Shown here in pieces: positions 19,585-30,040 of a stretch of DNA of 64,000 bases. Position numbers and translations under genes: made by a program. The notes below the pieces were generated by a model. That model had not been told where the DNA came from, searched no databases, and worked only from the letters and a program-made list of their open reading frames with translations. The DNA comes from Azorinus chamasolen (lineage: Eukaryota; Mollusca; Bivalvia; Cardiida; Solecurtidae), in assembly GCA_963576725.1 (NCBI GenBank), contig OY755236.1, forward strand, positions 68,480,379-68,544,378. The letters are read 5' to 3'. Every line of letters begins with the position of its first letter. Position 1 is the first letter of the stretch.

Positions 19585-22423
19585 GAAAGGACAAAGCCAC
19601 GGACATGCCTGCCAGAAGCTCAGTTGGCCCACCTAGAGGCCGAAGAAGCGCTGGCACACAAGCAGCCATTATGTTGAGGTTGCAAATAGAAAACCATATA
19701 GACCCCTACCAAAACTGGTTTACCGTCTTTTTGTCTCCAGTTCCATGTAGAACGGATCATATTTGTAGAAATACATTAGTGCTGTCGTGGTTTTGTTGGG
19801 TTGTGCATATTCCTACTGGTTTCTACATTTCTACATCTGTTTTGCCGGGTTGACATACTGGCTGTCGCTGATTGCTGCTTGCAAGCACATTTTCTATGTG
19901 GTTCTCGCCACTTTCCTCACCAAGACTTCTGCAAGGGAGAGGTATGCCCAATTTTTGACTTTTGTAAGTCCATCTGCGTTCCTATTGGCCTGAGACAAGC
20001 TCCCAAACACCTCGTCCTTTGGCTCCAGCTGCTCTTACAGTATCTTTTCTACAATGTTGTCTGCACCTCGGAACAAGTGTTGTGAGGTTGTTTTGATCGG
20101 TGGGTCGTTCCATAACATCGCACAAAATAATGTATTTGTGCTTTACTTCTGCAACTAATAAAACAATCCTCTTAAAAAAAAGGAAAAAGATATGCTAGGC
20201 GAAGCCGGCATAACAGTCCCAATGATGCAGGATTATTGAGGCAATAGTACAGAAATATGATGCAGAGAATATCCAGACAGGTCTGGAATAGATGGTAGAC
20301 TCGAGTACCGGCTTTGGTTTTCCTTCACAACACTCGCCCCGAGATCTGGAAAACTTTGTAGACAAACTATTGGAAGACTGACTCTAAGCGCAGGGCAATG
20401 CGCTTGTGGTCCTTGCCGCAGGACCAATGGAAACGCAAAAAATCTGTTTTTAACTTCGGACAGATTGTGGAACAGGCCCAAATGCCGACATGCCTCTGAC
20501 TTACAGCAGTCTTAGTGCAGAAAATGGTGATAGTCACATGGAAACTGTGCCCGCTAGCAGGGAACAGTGGCGACCAGTTTGTTGACTTGTCATAGCGGGT
20601 GGGAAGAGCTCTGCGACAAGAAGACTATGTGTCATTCAGCAAAACCGTGACTCCTAAACTGTGGTTAAACAATCAGGCTCGTTCTACATGGGATATGAGA
20701 GAAAAATCTGGTAGCAAAGTTTGTGTAGGGGTCTATTATTCATGCTTTTAACCTCCACTTTATGGTTGTTTGTGCGCCAGTGCTTCTTCTGTCACCAGGA
20801 ATACCAATTGAACTACTGCTAGACATGCCCATAGTTTTGTCCTTTCTACTCTCAACTGGCTGGAGTCGGCTTGGTCTCTTTTCCCGTTGGCTGTGTCTTA
20901 CCTAACCATTTCCTCCATGTTATCGTGTCTTTCTTCAGACGAATTGAGTTGTTATTGTTCCATAGGATTTTCAATTGACTGTTCCAAGTCATGTGGAATG
21001 CGGAGAATATGTCTCTGAAAATCTCCATATTGTTTCTAGGCAATGTGGATGCCGTGTGCACCGGAGGCAATGTGGGGAATAGCCCCTAACGTATACATTG
21101 TTGCTTTGCAATATGTCACTGTCTACACGTAACTATCCCTACTTCTGTGCCAACTGGCAGCGAACCTTTGTACCATACCTACCAGTGCATTTTGGTTTGC
21201 AATATGTCCTTACCTGTGTGCTGTCCCTACCTCTGACTGTGTTGTGTTCCGCCTGCACCTACCTTGGTCCAGAGTTTCACACTTAGGCTAGATGGAGCCT
21301 AATAACAGAGCTACAGATAAGGGTGCCTGTCCAAATACTAAAATCGTCATTTCTCCATCAAACCCTTTACTGTCTTCGAGGCGAATTTAAAGAGTGGTCA
21401 CAGTCTAGGGTTTGGTGGAGAAATAAAAGAGCTATTTATGCATCTTATCTGGAACTCCGCTAATAAGGATTAGTGGTCTTAAATAATATAGTTATTGTCT
21501 ATACTACTACCTTGCAGTGTGTGACAGTCTCGCTAACACGGTCATATAATTTATAAACATAGGAGTCTGTAAAAGCAGGTGGTTGCTCAATGCAAGACAA
21601 ACGTAATTCTGTATTATTTTTGTCTTGCATTAAGCTAACACCTGTTTTTAAAATCTAGAATTACATGTATTCTACTTTTGAGTGATCGTGTTAACAAGAC
21701 CACTTTGTAATTTTCTCATTTTGCTTGTTAAAGTACAGCAGTATATTGACTAATATCTTTTGTATGGTGCTTTGCTTTGGTCGTTTCCAGAAAAAGACGA
21801 TACGTTTTACTGTCTGCTGTGCCATGTTCGGTCTCCACTTCCGTTGCCAAAAGTGGTGTAGCTGAGGACATTTACCTTGCTCGTATATAACAGGAGGAGT
21901 TACTTGAAGCGATAAATGAGGTAGGACATTTTTGTTGTGGGGAGGACTGTGGACAGCTGAGCTTATACATGAGCTGATCCAGTTGGATATGGCCTGCTCC
22001 TGTCCCACTCTTTGGGTCCTTGTGGAATGATGGTGTAACTCTTATTAGTTAAACAGTTAACAGTTGACATCATGAGTATTTATTGGTTGAATTGTTATAA
22101 TGGCGAATGTATACAGGATTTTCTCGTTCTGGCAGAAACTGTAGAATCCCCATCTATTAAAATTCCAAAGGCAAACAGAGCAGATCCTAATCAGTCGTCT
22201 GATCTGTGTCTACTCTGCAAATGCGCGAAAAGGCGTTTATATGAGGGAAAGGGTAAACCTTTTAAATATGGAAAGCGAGTGTACTGGAATTTGCAAATAG
22301 TGTATAACCAGATCCAGAGGAGCCACGTGACGTCATCATGATCTGCACTAATTAACATTCAAATCCTCTTGCAGGTCAGCTATTCATAGAGGATGGTAAA
22401 ATGAATACTTGTTCCTTAACAAT

Positions 22424-22615
22424 TAGTTATTACACTGACACATGAACGTACGAACATTTGGTCACTGCAGAAACTGAAAAATATCTATATTGCATCATAA
22501 GCAAACAGAGAAGACCCTGATCAGATGGCTCCTATAGGAGCCATCTGATCTGGGTCTACTCTGTTTGCAAAGGCGTTGAAAAATGTATATATGGATGAAA
22601 GGATTAAAGGGTTAA
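22424..22615. mobile_element. F1 MITE with perfectly matched apex arms
   Basis: Left end decayed; GCAAACAGAGAAGACCCTGA, CAGATGGCTCC, TATA, GGAGCCATCTG, CTGGGTCTACTCTGTTTGC, ending GGATTAAAGGGTTAA. Here the usual GACGGC/GCCGTC pair is GATGGC/GCCATC: both arms changed together. Absent at the mirror position in the left arm. Confidence 0.8.
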
Positions 22616-22840
22616 AATGTTTGAATCTGTTGCAATTTGTCATTCATTCAAGTGTATCGGAAACTAATTGTCAGAGTGTCGAACGGCTTGGACCAAAGCC
22701 TGACGTCACTACGATCTGCAACAAAGATGCGAACTACAATCAAACCCCGGCCAGGTTGCGATCAGCAGCATAAGGGCCAATCATCAGCATGGTGGACTAT
22801 TTGTCGTATGCAAATAATATGGGATTAGTGAAAGGCTGTT

Positions 22841-23020
22841 TTAACCCTTTACCTGTTTAATGTTTATGTAAAAAAGTAATGACATCACGAATGTGTATAT
22901 GCTGAATTTTTATAATTTCCATGGGAAATATTTGCTTTGTCAAAATTTAAAGAATCGGATCTATATAATGTCAAAAGCAAACCGAGCAGACCCTGATCAG
23001 GTGGCTCTTATATAACGCAT
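22841..23020. mobile_element. F1 MITE, truncated after the left stem arm
   Basis: TTAACCCTTTACCTGTTTAA at the left, then GCAAACCGAGCAGACCCTGA and CAGGTGGCTCTTATA, where it stops. The mirror copy (12,715-12,953) is complete, so the stem's other half was lost here. Confidence 0.75.
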
Positions 23021-23340
23021 GTAACGCTATTTCCTCTAGATGTCGTCTGCATCAGTATTCTAAGATTTCAGAACTCCATCAATATTCATTTCTTAACCAT
23101 TTACTCATTGAATATGCGTGTAAGAAATATCATGTTGAATATTAATTAACTCATGTTTTATAATGACACATGAACACAGGAATCATATTTATCACATATT
23201 CTGCCATGTGGGGGTGTCGTAACAGAGTGCCGTATTTCGCGGAAATGCACAAGTGCATTTTTATGCAAATAAGAAATCGTTAGCCAATCGTAGTTAGCCA
23301 ATCGTAGCGTTCTGTGTGCTTCGTCCGTTGTACTACTATG

Positions 23341-23846
23341 CGTCAACCCATTTTTCACACGTGTGAAAAATGGGTGGCGTGAAATTTGCGGTTCAACAAT
23401 GCTATATGGCACCGATACAGGAGAAAAGTGTTATAACTAAATATCATTTGCATCGAGATAAAAATACTGGCATGGATTCAGAATATTATATAACACCAGC
23501 TGGAGAAGAGAAATGAAGAACGTCTAGTTTACGTTAAATCCCTGTTAATTGCCTCGTATGATCATTCAAAGCAGTGGTATCCATTCTTGTGCCATTCAGG
23601 CTTGTCCAAGTAGGCTACCACAGGATCCGTGTATCTAGTTTTGACTCCAATTAAAAACCTAATTTACACATAAAAAGCAAAGCAATATATATATGCGTGT
23701 TAATGATATATACAATACAGTCGTCTTTACGGTTTTAAATACACATGAATATTTTCAAAGCAGATTCTACAAAAGGAGCAACGTATACTTACAAAATGTG
23801 GCTAAGTTGAGCTGTTGTCCACCATGACATCTATTTTGCGCCAAAT
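23341..23846. other. Flank beyond the right arm
   Basis: Starts with a short perfect palindrome, ACCCATTTTTCACACGTGTG AAAAATGGGT (about 23,346-23,375). No gene or known family in the rest. Confidence 0.5.
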
Positions 23847-24061
23847 TTAACCCTTTCGCTGACAAACTCTGTCGTCTGCTAACTTTGTCGTCTGCTACAA
23901 AATTTCATTCTTTTGATTTTCTTCATTTTTGTTTCAAAAACATAGTAACAGTAACAAACAGTTTGGATCCTGATGAGACGCCGAGTTACTCGGCGTCTCA
24001 TCTGGATCCAAACTGTTTGCATAGGTAATCACAGATCCGGCATTGGCAGCGAAAGGGTTAA
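23847..24061. mobile_element. F3 piggyBac-like MITE, full length
   Basis: 215 bp, TTAACCCTTTCGCTGAC to GGCAGCGAAAGGGTTAA. The core CAGTTTGGATCCTGATGAGA and CGCCGAGTTACTCGGCG fold into a stem of about 26 pairs whose only mismatch is T opposite T between GGATCC and GATGAG. Reference copy for F3. Confidence 0.85.
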
Positions 24062-24063
24062 AA

Positions 24064-24118
24064 AGTCGCAAGTCATAAGTCATAAGTCGCAAGTCACAAC
24101 TCGAAAGTCAGAAGTCAA
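24064..24118. repeat. AAGTC-rich short repeat
   Basis: Eight or so imperfect copies of (C)AAGTCATAAGTCG-type words directly after the F3 end. The complement-like 'TTGTGACTTACGACTTTTGAC' near 9,860 is a trace of the same sequence. Confidence 0.6.
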
Positions 24119-24328
24119 TAGTGCCGTCCAGGGTTTCATACCCAACAGTTGACTCCGATGTGATATCAGTAGGATCCTGGAGGATGTACGGACTCCGACA
24201 CGTCTTGAGATTGGATAGCAAAATGGTTTTGACAATCACCTAAGCACACAAGTCATGACAGTTTTATTGTCTCGAAATTATACAAGTCTTTCTATGTAAC
24301 AAGTTAACAAGCTTCAACATTGATTTTG

Positions 24329-24515
24329 TTAACCATTCGTCTCATAAAGACGCTTATTAACGCCTTTGCAAACAGAGTAAACACAGACCGGGGTAAGCTC
24401 TGTCTGCTTACAGAATTCTATATACACTTTCTGTCAGAGCCAAACATTCTGTGATCATACAATTATAAGCAAATAGTTAATAATACTCTTGATGTTGTTA
24501 TTTCTTGGTAAAACG
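24329..24515. mobile_element. F1 MITE, decayed
   Basis: GTTAACCATTCGTCTCATAA, AACGCCTTTGCAAACAGAGT, a shortened stem CAGACCGGGG..CTCTGTCTGC, then CACTTTCTGTCAGAGCCAAA and TTGATGTTGTTATTTCTTGG. The far end is lost. Confidence 0.55.
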
Positions 24516-24610
24516 TTGATATTCGATGGTCACTGTACCACCTATTCGGTAGAGTAAAACGTTACAAGCATTGTGTTTTAATTCCATCCTTTTATTAATA
24601 ATGCTTGAGC

Positions 24611-24855
24611 TATCCTTTTCTTGATATAAACGCCTTTTCATGCACTTACAAACTGAGTAGACCTAGATCAGATGGCTCGCATAGAAACTGTCTGATCAGG
24701 GTCTACTAGGATTGCTTGAGGATTATAAAGATGTGATTCTAAAGTTACTGCCAAGATAACAAAGATCTGGTGTTCATTACAATTAAAACACCCAGCTAAT
24801 AAATATTCATGATGTCATTATTTAACATGTGAGTACTGAACAGGTAAAGGGATTA
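24611..24855. mobile_element. F1 MITE, full length
   Basis: GCTATCCTTTTCTTGATATA to GGTAAAGGGATTAA. GTAGACCTAGATCAGATGGC and CTGTCTGATCAGGGTCTACT form the stem; CCAGCTAATAAATATTCATG and GATGTCATTATTTAACATG form the long arm. Confidence 0.75.
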
Positions 24856-24974
24856 AAAAAAACTTTCCCACGTGTACATAATGTAAGAGAGGATGACTAT
24901 GATTATTAATAAGCTGGCTTTGTTATAATGACACTATGAACAAAGGATTGTTTTATTTTTGTAACAACTGTAAA

Positions 24975-25088
24975 CAGTAAACCCACTCTAAACCGGAATT
25001 ATTTCACCCTACATTAAGCTGCACCCTGTCTCCAAAATAGATATTTGTGCTAAGTTTAACATCCGGATTAGAGAGGCTCCACTGTAAT
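24975..25088. mobile_element. F2 MITE with half of the stem deleted
   Basis: CAGTAAACCCACTCTAAACC joins directly to TTTCACCCTACATTAAGCTG, the right stem arm, then CATCCGGATTAGAGAGGCTC and ACTGTA. Deletion of exactly one hairpin arm. Confidence 0.7.
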
Positions 25089-25397
25089 CGGGTATGTATT
25101 ACATGTATTTCATAAGCGAACAGAACAGACCCTGATAAGACAACTCCTGCAGGTGATCTATCAGGTATATATTAAACGTTTACAAGGGTATATAACAAAT
25201 ACAAGTACTGAATCAGTTGTCAGTTTCGAATTGTCTACCTTGGATGTACTTTGATGCATGCAGAAAGAGGATAATTCTTTTTGTTTCATTTTGCTACAGC
25301 AAAGAGACAGGTAAACCAAACTGACCTGGTTTGATGAGTTGTAACGATGGCTGAATTTAATATCCGGGCACTCGACTCTAGAAGAGTACACCGAGTT

Positions 25398-25653
25398 ACT
25401 TGACCCTGTCTCTTGCTGAATTTTAAAAAAATAATTTCATCTTCTTTACCCATGCCCTGTTGTATAATTACATACATCTTCACTGTGTACAATTATTTCC
25501 CTGTGCAATCACTGCTGTAGAGTGCACTGGTTGCACAATCAACCTGTAAATAGTACAGACCCTGATGAGACAGTTCCTGCAGGAGCTGTCTCATCTGGGT
25601 CTTCACTAATTACAGGTAGGTATATTGACGTGGACAGCAAGCGAAGGGTTAAG
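25398..25653. mobile_element. F6 piggyBac-like MITE
   Basis: Left TGACCCTGTCTCTTGCTG (decayed TTAACCC end), right CAGCAAGCGAAGGGTTAA. Stem CAGACCCTGATGAGACAG with apex TTCCTGCAGGAG and CTGTCTCATCTGGGTCTTCA. Better-kept copies are at 34,746 and 45,531. Confidence 0.75.
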
Positions 25654-25673
25654 TCCCAGTCACTGCGGGTAAA

Positions 25674-25820
25674 ACAGTAAAACACCTCTAAGCTACCACT
25701 TATGAGTAACTCCTGCAGGAACTTTCTGCCTAACTTCACTTGCATTCAGCTAGCACCTACCTTTAAGACCAAAAATGAGTCCCAACTTTTGGTATCTACA
25801 TTAGAGAGGTTTTACTGTAC
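25674..25820. mobile_element. F2 MITE, shortened
   Basis: GTAAAACAGTAAAACACCTC and the right end TTAGAGAGGTTTTACTGTAC are inverted; the stem left arm is mostly gone, leaving AACTCCTGCAGGAACTTTCT and CATTCAGCTAGCACCTACC. Confidence 0.7.
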
Positions 25821-25849
25821 ATGTATCAAACCTTGGTCCAATCGTGTAG

Positions 25850-26340
25850 CTGATACCTTTGCTTCACCAAAGGGCGGGACCTTCGTGCTCGAGTGGCTAC
25901 GTTCTTCGACTGGCAATCACATTGTCCCTCACCGCCCGACCAGAACATTTGGTTTTATCATGTGAGGCTAGCTTGTGGTGGGTCGGTGGTTTTATCCGTG
26001 TTTTCTTCTATGCACGAAATAATGCTCGGTGCACAGAAAAAAAAATGTGGTGTCTTCCTCCACCTGTCCCCAAGCCCTTCCTACCTTGCCGCGGTTCTGG
26101 GGCTTAATTGTCACAGGGGATGTTTTTGTTTATTTGACGGTGATTATCCCCTCTGCCAAGAACTGAAAGGAAGACAGGTCGGTGGTTTTGATCCCATACA
26201 CTGCTTTGCAGCGAATGAGATTAGCCGAAACCATCTTCCTGATATCATCCCTCATCATCATGTCATCTCATCATTCATCGACGCTATATGACCTATTCAG
26301 TGTCGCAGTGCCGTAAAACCCAACTCACTCACTCACTCCT
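25850..26340. mobile_element. SINE-like element
   Basis: Higher-complexity block with an A run at 26,036-26,047, a tRNA B-box-like word GGTTTTGATCCC at about 26,183-26,194, and the end TGCCGTAAAACCCAACTCAC followed by TCAC repeats. The complement of that end, GAGTGAGTTGGGTTTTACGG, recurs at 57,928 and 58,299. The word is one I associate with mollusc SINEs. Its A box and precise ends are not resolved. The three overlapping frames here are not genes. Confidence 0.5.
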
Positions 26341-26728
26341 CCACCTGTAATTAGGTGGAGGTCGAGGTGTGACTGAAATGCTGTTAAAGCGACGCAAAAC
26401 CGGGTACAAAGCTCTGAAACTTTCTTTTCATACTCGTCTTTGTCCCTAAATACCTACTGTTGTTTCGCACTTAGCAATGCATATAGGTCCGACCATCTTG
26501 AGATCGACATATGAGTATTCACCATATCAGCACTCTTTAAACTTAACCCTTCAATCCATAGATACACTTTGCCATTAACAGCGTAGTTAATTTGTTCTTT
26601 TCAGTTATGTATAACGTATATAGCCTTATAGTTTATTTTTTGAGAGTTTCATCAAATATAGATGTTATCATGTTATAGATGTTAAATAAAGTTTATTAGA
26701 TTCTAGTATTTTTATTTTATCTTTTTTG

Positions 26729-26769
<41 letters not shown>

Positions 26770-27490
26770 GACCACCACCATCAGCATCATCATTAGTAGT
26801 TATATTAACCATGTTTTGGAATTGAATAATTTTAGCGGTCACACTTTTGTGTTCTTTTTGTCAAATCCGCCTCTTATTATGTCTTCTTAAGGCAGTTTTT
26901 AGGCCTCTGGCCTAGATCAGCATCTTTCTCACAGCTTTTAATAAGGTTGGATTAACTCTTGCGTTGATATTTGTCTAATGATATATATAAATCTGCATTA
27001 GGTATATTTGTATTTTATTTGTATTTTATGACTTAGTAAAAATATACAAATGGTCTACCTAATGCAGATTTTTTATACTTTTAAGCCATCTACAGCAAAC
27101 AACGAAACTGTGATGTATTATTTATTTAATTATAGCTATTCCTGTTTTTAACATGTTTCTTATCCACTGGTATTTAGTCAGTTAATGTATTTTTGTTAAG
27201 AAACAATTTGTTTTAGTCAGTTAATAGCTTCTAGCTAATGTTAAATGTTATTCTGTAACACCCGACTATAAATAAAGTTTCTCTTGTATCTTGTATAAAA
27301 GACTCCCTAATAATGGTTTCAAACCGATTTGTTCTAAAACTATTCATGTAAAACACCTGAAACTAGTCCTTCCCTGACACAGACAACAACATATTCCAAT
27401 TAAGACGTGAAAAGGTTACAACACTAATTAACTTTGCTTTGGGTGAACATATATTCAAAATTGCCTGATTGCATGTTTAGTCCTATCTAG
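26341..27490. other. Unannotated block with (ATT)n and an inverted repeat
   Basis: 26,731-26,769 is a pure ATT microsatellite of 13 units. 26,988-27,068 has TAAATCTGCATTAGGTATAT facing ATGGTCTACCTAATGCAGAT. 27,268-27,296 (AATAAAGTTTCTCTTGTATC) looks like the 3' end of a retroposed sequence or gene, but no coding part is seen upstream. Confidence 0.5.
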
Positions 27491-27545
27491 TTAACCCTTT
27501 ACCAGATAGAAACGCATTTGAACGCCTTAACAAACAGTGTAGTAT

Positions 27546-27690
27546 GCCCAGGTCAGACTGCTCATGTAGACCCAGATCAAACTGATGATGTAGATCCATA
27601 TCAGACTGCTAATGTAGATCCAGATCAGACTGCTGATGTAGATCCAGATCAGACTGTTGATGTAGATCCAGATCAGACTGCTGATGTAGG
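27546..27690. repeat. 24-bp minisatellite inside an F1 stem
   Basis: About six copies of a 24-bp unit beginning GATGTAGATCCAGATCAGAC. The unit contains the F1 stem arm CCAGATCAGACGGCT with small changes, so the array grew from the MITE arm. The matching frame codes for an Asp/Pro/Gln repeat and is not a gene. Confidence 0.85.
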
Positions 27691-27766
27691 CTCAGATGTA
27701 GGAGCCACCTGATCAGGGTCTGAGTGTTTGCTTATTAACTAATGTAGATCTGAGTCTAGTTTCTAT

Positions 27767-27974
27767 TACAGTAAAAACTCTCTATAACGACCACTAAATT
27801 ACATCAAGAATTTTATGTTAAAGGCAGGTGGGTGCTTAAAGCATGGTGAAAGTAAAACAGAAAGCTCCTATAGGAGCGTTCTGTTTTACTTTCACTTTGT
27901 ATTAAGCAATCACCTGCCCAAAATACCAACTAATTAACACAATTTAGTGGTCGTTATAGAGAGGTTTAACAGTA
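27767..27974. mobile_element. F2 MITE nested in F1
   Basis: TACAGTAAAAACTCTCTATA to GAGGTTTAACAGTA; stem GGCAGGTGGGTGCTTAAAGC, AAAACAGAAAGCTCCTATAG, returning arm to CAATCACCTGCC. TA flanks at both sides fit a TA target duplication. Confidence 0.85.
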
Positions 27975-28113
27975 CAGTCAAAACTTCAACATACCAATCA
28001 CACAGTCAGTATTACTATTTCATACATATGAATTTCCATCAGGCAAATGGTTTTACAAATGTTTTATGATTCTAACCCATTATACGTATATGTCTACCGT
28101 CTTGCAACTCAGA

Positions 28114-28329
28114 CTACCTGTAACTAGAGTAACTCAGTGTCTGGCCAAGCTACCTGTAACTAGAGTAACTCAGTGTCTGATCAAGCTACCTGTAACTAGA
28201 GTAACTCAGTGTCTGGCCAAGCTACCTGTAACTAGAGTAACTCAGTGTCTGGCCAAGCTACCTGTAACTAGAGTAACTCAGTGTCTGGCCAAGCTACCTG
28301 TAACTAGAGTAACTCAGTGTCTGGTCAAG
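28114..28329. repeat. 36-bp minisatellite, six copies
   Basis: Exactly 216 bases = 6 x 36, unit starting CTACCTGTAACTAGAGTAAC and ending CTGGCCAAG, with A/G changes such as GGCC to GATC. The open frame through it repeats a 12-residue peptide only because 36 is divisible by 3. Confidence 0.92.
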
Positions 28330-28332
28330 ATA

Positions 28333-28574
28333 TCAAATGGTTCCTTCATATAAACGCCTTTTCATTCCTTTGCAAACAGAGTAGACCCAGATCAGACGGC
28401 TCCTACAGGAACCGTATTATAAGGGTCTGCTCTGTTTTGCTAATGATATAATATAAATCTGATTCTACAGTTTCTCCCTGAGCCGAACTTTCCCTTATTA
28501 ATATGCCCTTATAACACTTAATCGAATTATTAATCATGTCATTTTTTTATCTAAATATTCATGGATAAATGGTT
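28333..28574. mobile_element. F1 MITE abutting the 36-bp array
   Basis: AAATGGTTCCTTCATATAAA to AATATTCATGGATAAATGGT. GTAGACCCAGATCAGACGGC, CTCCTACAGGA, then a decayed right arm CCGTATTATAAGGGTCTGC. Confidence 0.75.
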
Positions 28575-28999
28575 AATATACGTGAATCGACTACATGTCG
28601 AGCTGAAGTAGACTATAACTAGGTACTTTACATTTTTTAAGTATATAAGGTTTTTGCCAACAGTGTAGACTCAGATTAAAGGGCTTCTGGTGGGCACTGA
28701 TTTCCAGTGATAGATTTTGACACGCCTTTTGGTTTAATTAATATTCGGAAAGGGAGGAGGCAGTTTTAATTAATCAGCATTAAGGGTTACGTAACCGATT
28801 TCAAACAATATAGTAGATGCAGTACATTTGTTAAGTGTTTTACTGTCACGTTTTGTCGTTATGTTGTTTACAAAACCTGTTGTGTCTGCAATGATGTTCT
28901 TCCAATGTGCCGTAGCATCAAAAAGTCTGGACCCTGACGAGGCGCCACTGTAGGTTATCATATACAATAAAACTCCATACTTCCAAATTTCACTCATGA

Positions 29000-29171
29000 A
29001 GAATTGATGCCTTTCTATGCAGGTGACTGCTTAATGCATGGTGAATGTCATGCAGAAATGTCCTCCAGGAGCTTTTTGAATGACTTTCACCATGCATTAA
29101 GCAACCACCTGTCTTAAAGACCGATAATTTTACTTGCTTTCAATAGTGTTCGAAAACTCGAGTTTTTGCTG
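29000..29171. mobile_element. F2 MITE, left end worn
   Basis: GCAGGTGACTGCTTAATGCA, GGTGAATGTCATGCAGAAAT, apex CTCCAGGAG, and arm ATGACTTTCACCATGCATTA, GCAACCACCTG; right end CTCGAGTTTTTGCTGTA. Confidence 0.7.
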
Positions 29172-29297
29172 TATTTGCAAATGACAGTGAAAGAGTTATG
29201 AAAAAAAGGTTTTTATCAATAATGGATATCATGAAAACTGATCCTAACTTTGCATGTTCCAATTAGTTCGTTCAGAACATAATCACCTTTCTATCTT

Positions 29298-29513
29298 TAA
29301 CCATTATCCTGCTGAAAAAAATATATACCAGCTATAATCCTGATCAGCTGAAAGTTTCGCCAAGTTCCGATTCGTTTTAACTCTTGAGAAACTATTATCA
29401 TAGTGTCAAACAGCTTGGATCCTGGTGAGACGCCGAGTTACTCGGTATCTCATCTGGATCCAATACGTTTGCTAATGACAGTCAGGTGGTAATCGGCAGT
29501 GTACGTTTTAATT
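29298..29513. mobile_element. F3 MITE, ends worn
   Basis: TTTAACCATTATCCTGCTG to GTGTACGTTTTAA; stem GCTTGGATCCTGGTGAGACG, CCGAGTTACTCGG, TATCTCATCTGGATCCAA. T opposite T is kept. Confidence 0.7.
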
Positions 29514-29666
29514 GATTTACTGATGATAACATCACGAACCAATTTATTAGATTGGATAGACCTAATAAATATAGTTTCTGGGATTGCGTTAGAAATATTA
29601 TGTGTTTACTTAGTCTAATGTGTTTCAGTAGACAGCTAACGGAAACATAATTCACATTTGCAAAAA

Positions 29667-29820
29667 GCCTGGGTCGAAACTTATAAAGCTTCTGAGTCTG
29701 AGATGATTCTCAAGTATCTGATTGGTCAGTTTCTGAGCAAACTCAGAATCTGACCAATCAGATACTTGAGAATCATCTCAGGCTCAAGCAAAAAGCTTTA
29801 TGAGCTCGGAGCCTGGGTCC
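29667..29820. repeat. F7 long hairpin
   Basis: GAGATGATTCTCAAGTATCT and GATTGGTCAG pair perfectly with CTGACCAATCAGATAC and TTGAGAATCATCTCA around a 20-base loop. The flanks AGCCTGGGTC occur on both sides as a direct repeat, as a target duplication or terminal word would. Confidence 0.75.
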
Positions 29821-29821
29821 A

Positions 29822-29920
29822 TATTATGCGTACCTCGGGTCCATATTATGAGTACCTCGATGTCTCATCAGGTTGCCGAGTACCTCGGCGTCTCAACAGG
29901 TTGCCGAGTTCCTCGACGTT
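29822..29920. repeat. Minisatellite built from F3 core words
   Basis: Copies of TACCTCGG-GTCCATATTATG and then TCAGGTTGCCGAGTACCTCG, GCGTCTCAACAGGTTGCCGA. The second unit is the F3 apex (GACGCCGAGTTACTCGGCGTCTCATCAGG) rearranged into tandem order. Confidence 0.6.
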
Positions 29921-30040
29921 TTTATCACAGTTGGGTAAGGGTTAGTGGTCTGGGATTTGACAGGGATTCTGAAGTGGTCTTCTTTATTGCCATGTCACTG
30001 ACTGTTTGAGTAATGACACATCCCTTCACACTGGCTGTTT

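Larger units (their letters stand above)
19585..23340 (-). repeat. Right arm of the large inverted duplication
   Basis: Reverse complement of the left arm, carrying mirror copies of units P and P' (about 19,585-21,290), F4 (21,301-21,460), F2 (21,560-21,690), two F1 elements and the sequence rich in GATTGGCTAAC-like words near 23,280. It is 1.1 kb shorter, mainly because the counterpart of 13,575-14,785 is missing at about 22,050. The whole structure spans 12,393-23,340. Confidence 0.85.
27491..28052. mobile_element. F1 MITE split by an F2 insertion
   Basis: F1 left part 27,491-27,766 (TTAACCCTTTACCAGATAGA, AACGCC, AACAAACAGTGTAG, expanded stem, GATCAGGGTCTGAG) and F1 right part 27,975-28,052 (CATACATATGAATTTCCATC, GGCAAATGGTT) are separated by a complete F2. 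The F1 must be the older element. Confidence 0.8.

Noticed and set aside
22072..22341. 89-codon frame and similar ones at 13,295, 36,146 and 46,918
   Set aside because: Translations across F1 MITEs; not conserved as protein between copies.
27518..27712. Asp/Pro/Gln-repeat frame
   Set aside because: Translation of a 24-bp minisatellite inside an F1 stem.
28114..28329. Regular 36-bp repeats as a CRISPR-like array
   Set aside because: The repeats abut without variable spacers and the genome is eukaryotic.
28066..28353. 12-residue-repeat frame
   Set aside because: Open only because the 36-bp satellite unit is a multiple of three without stops.
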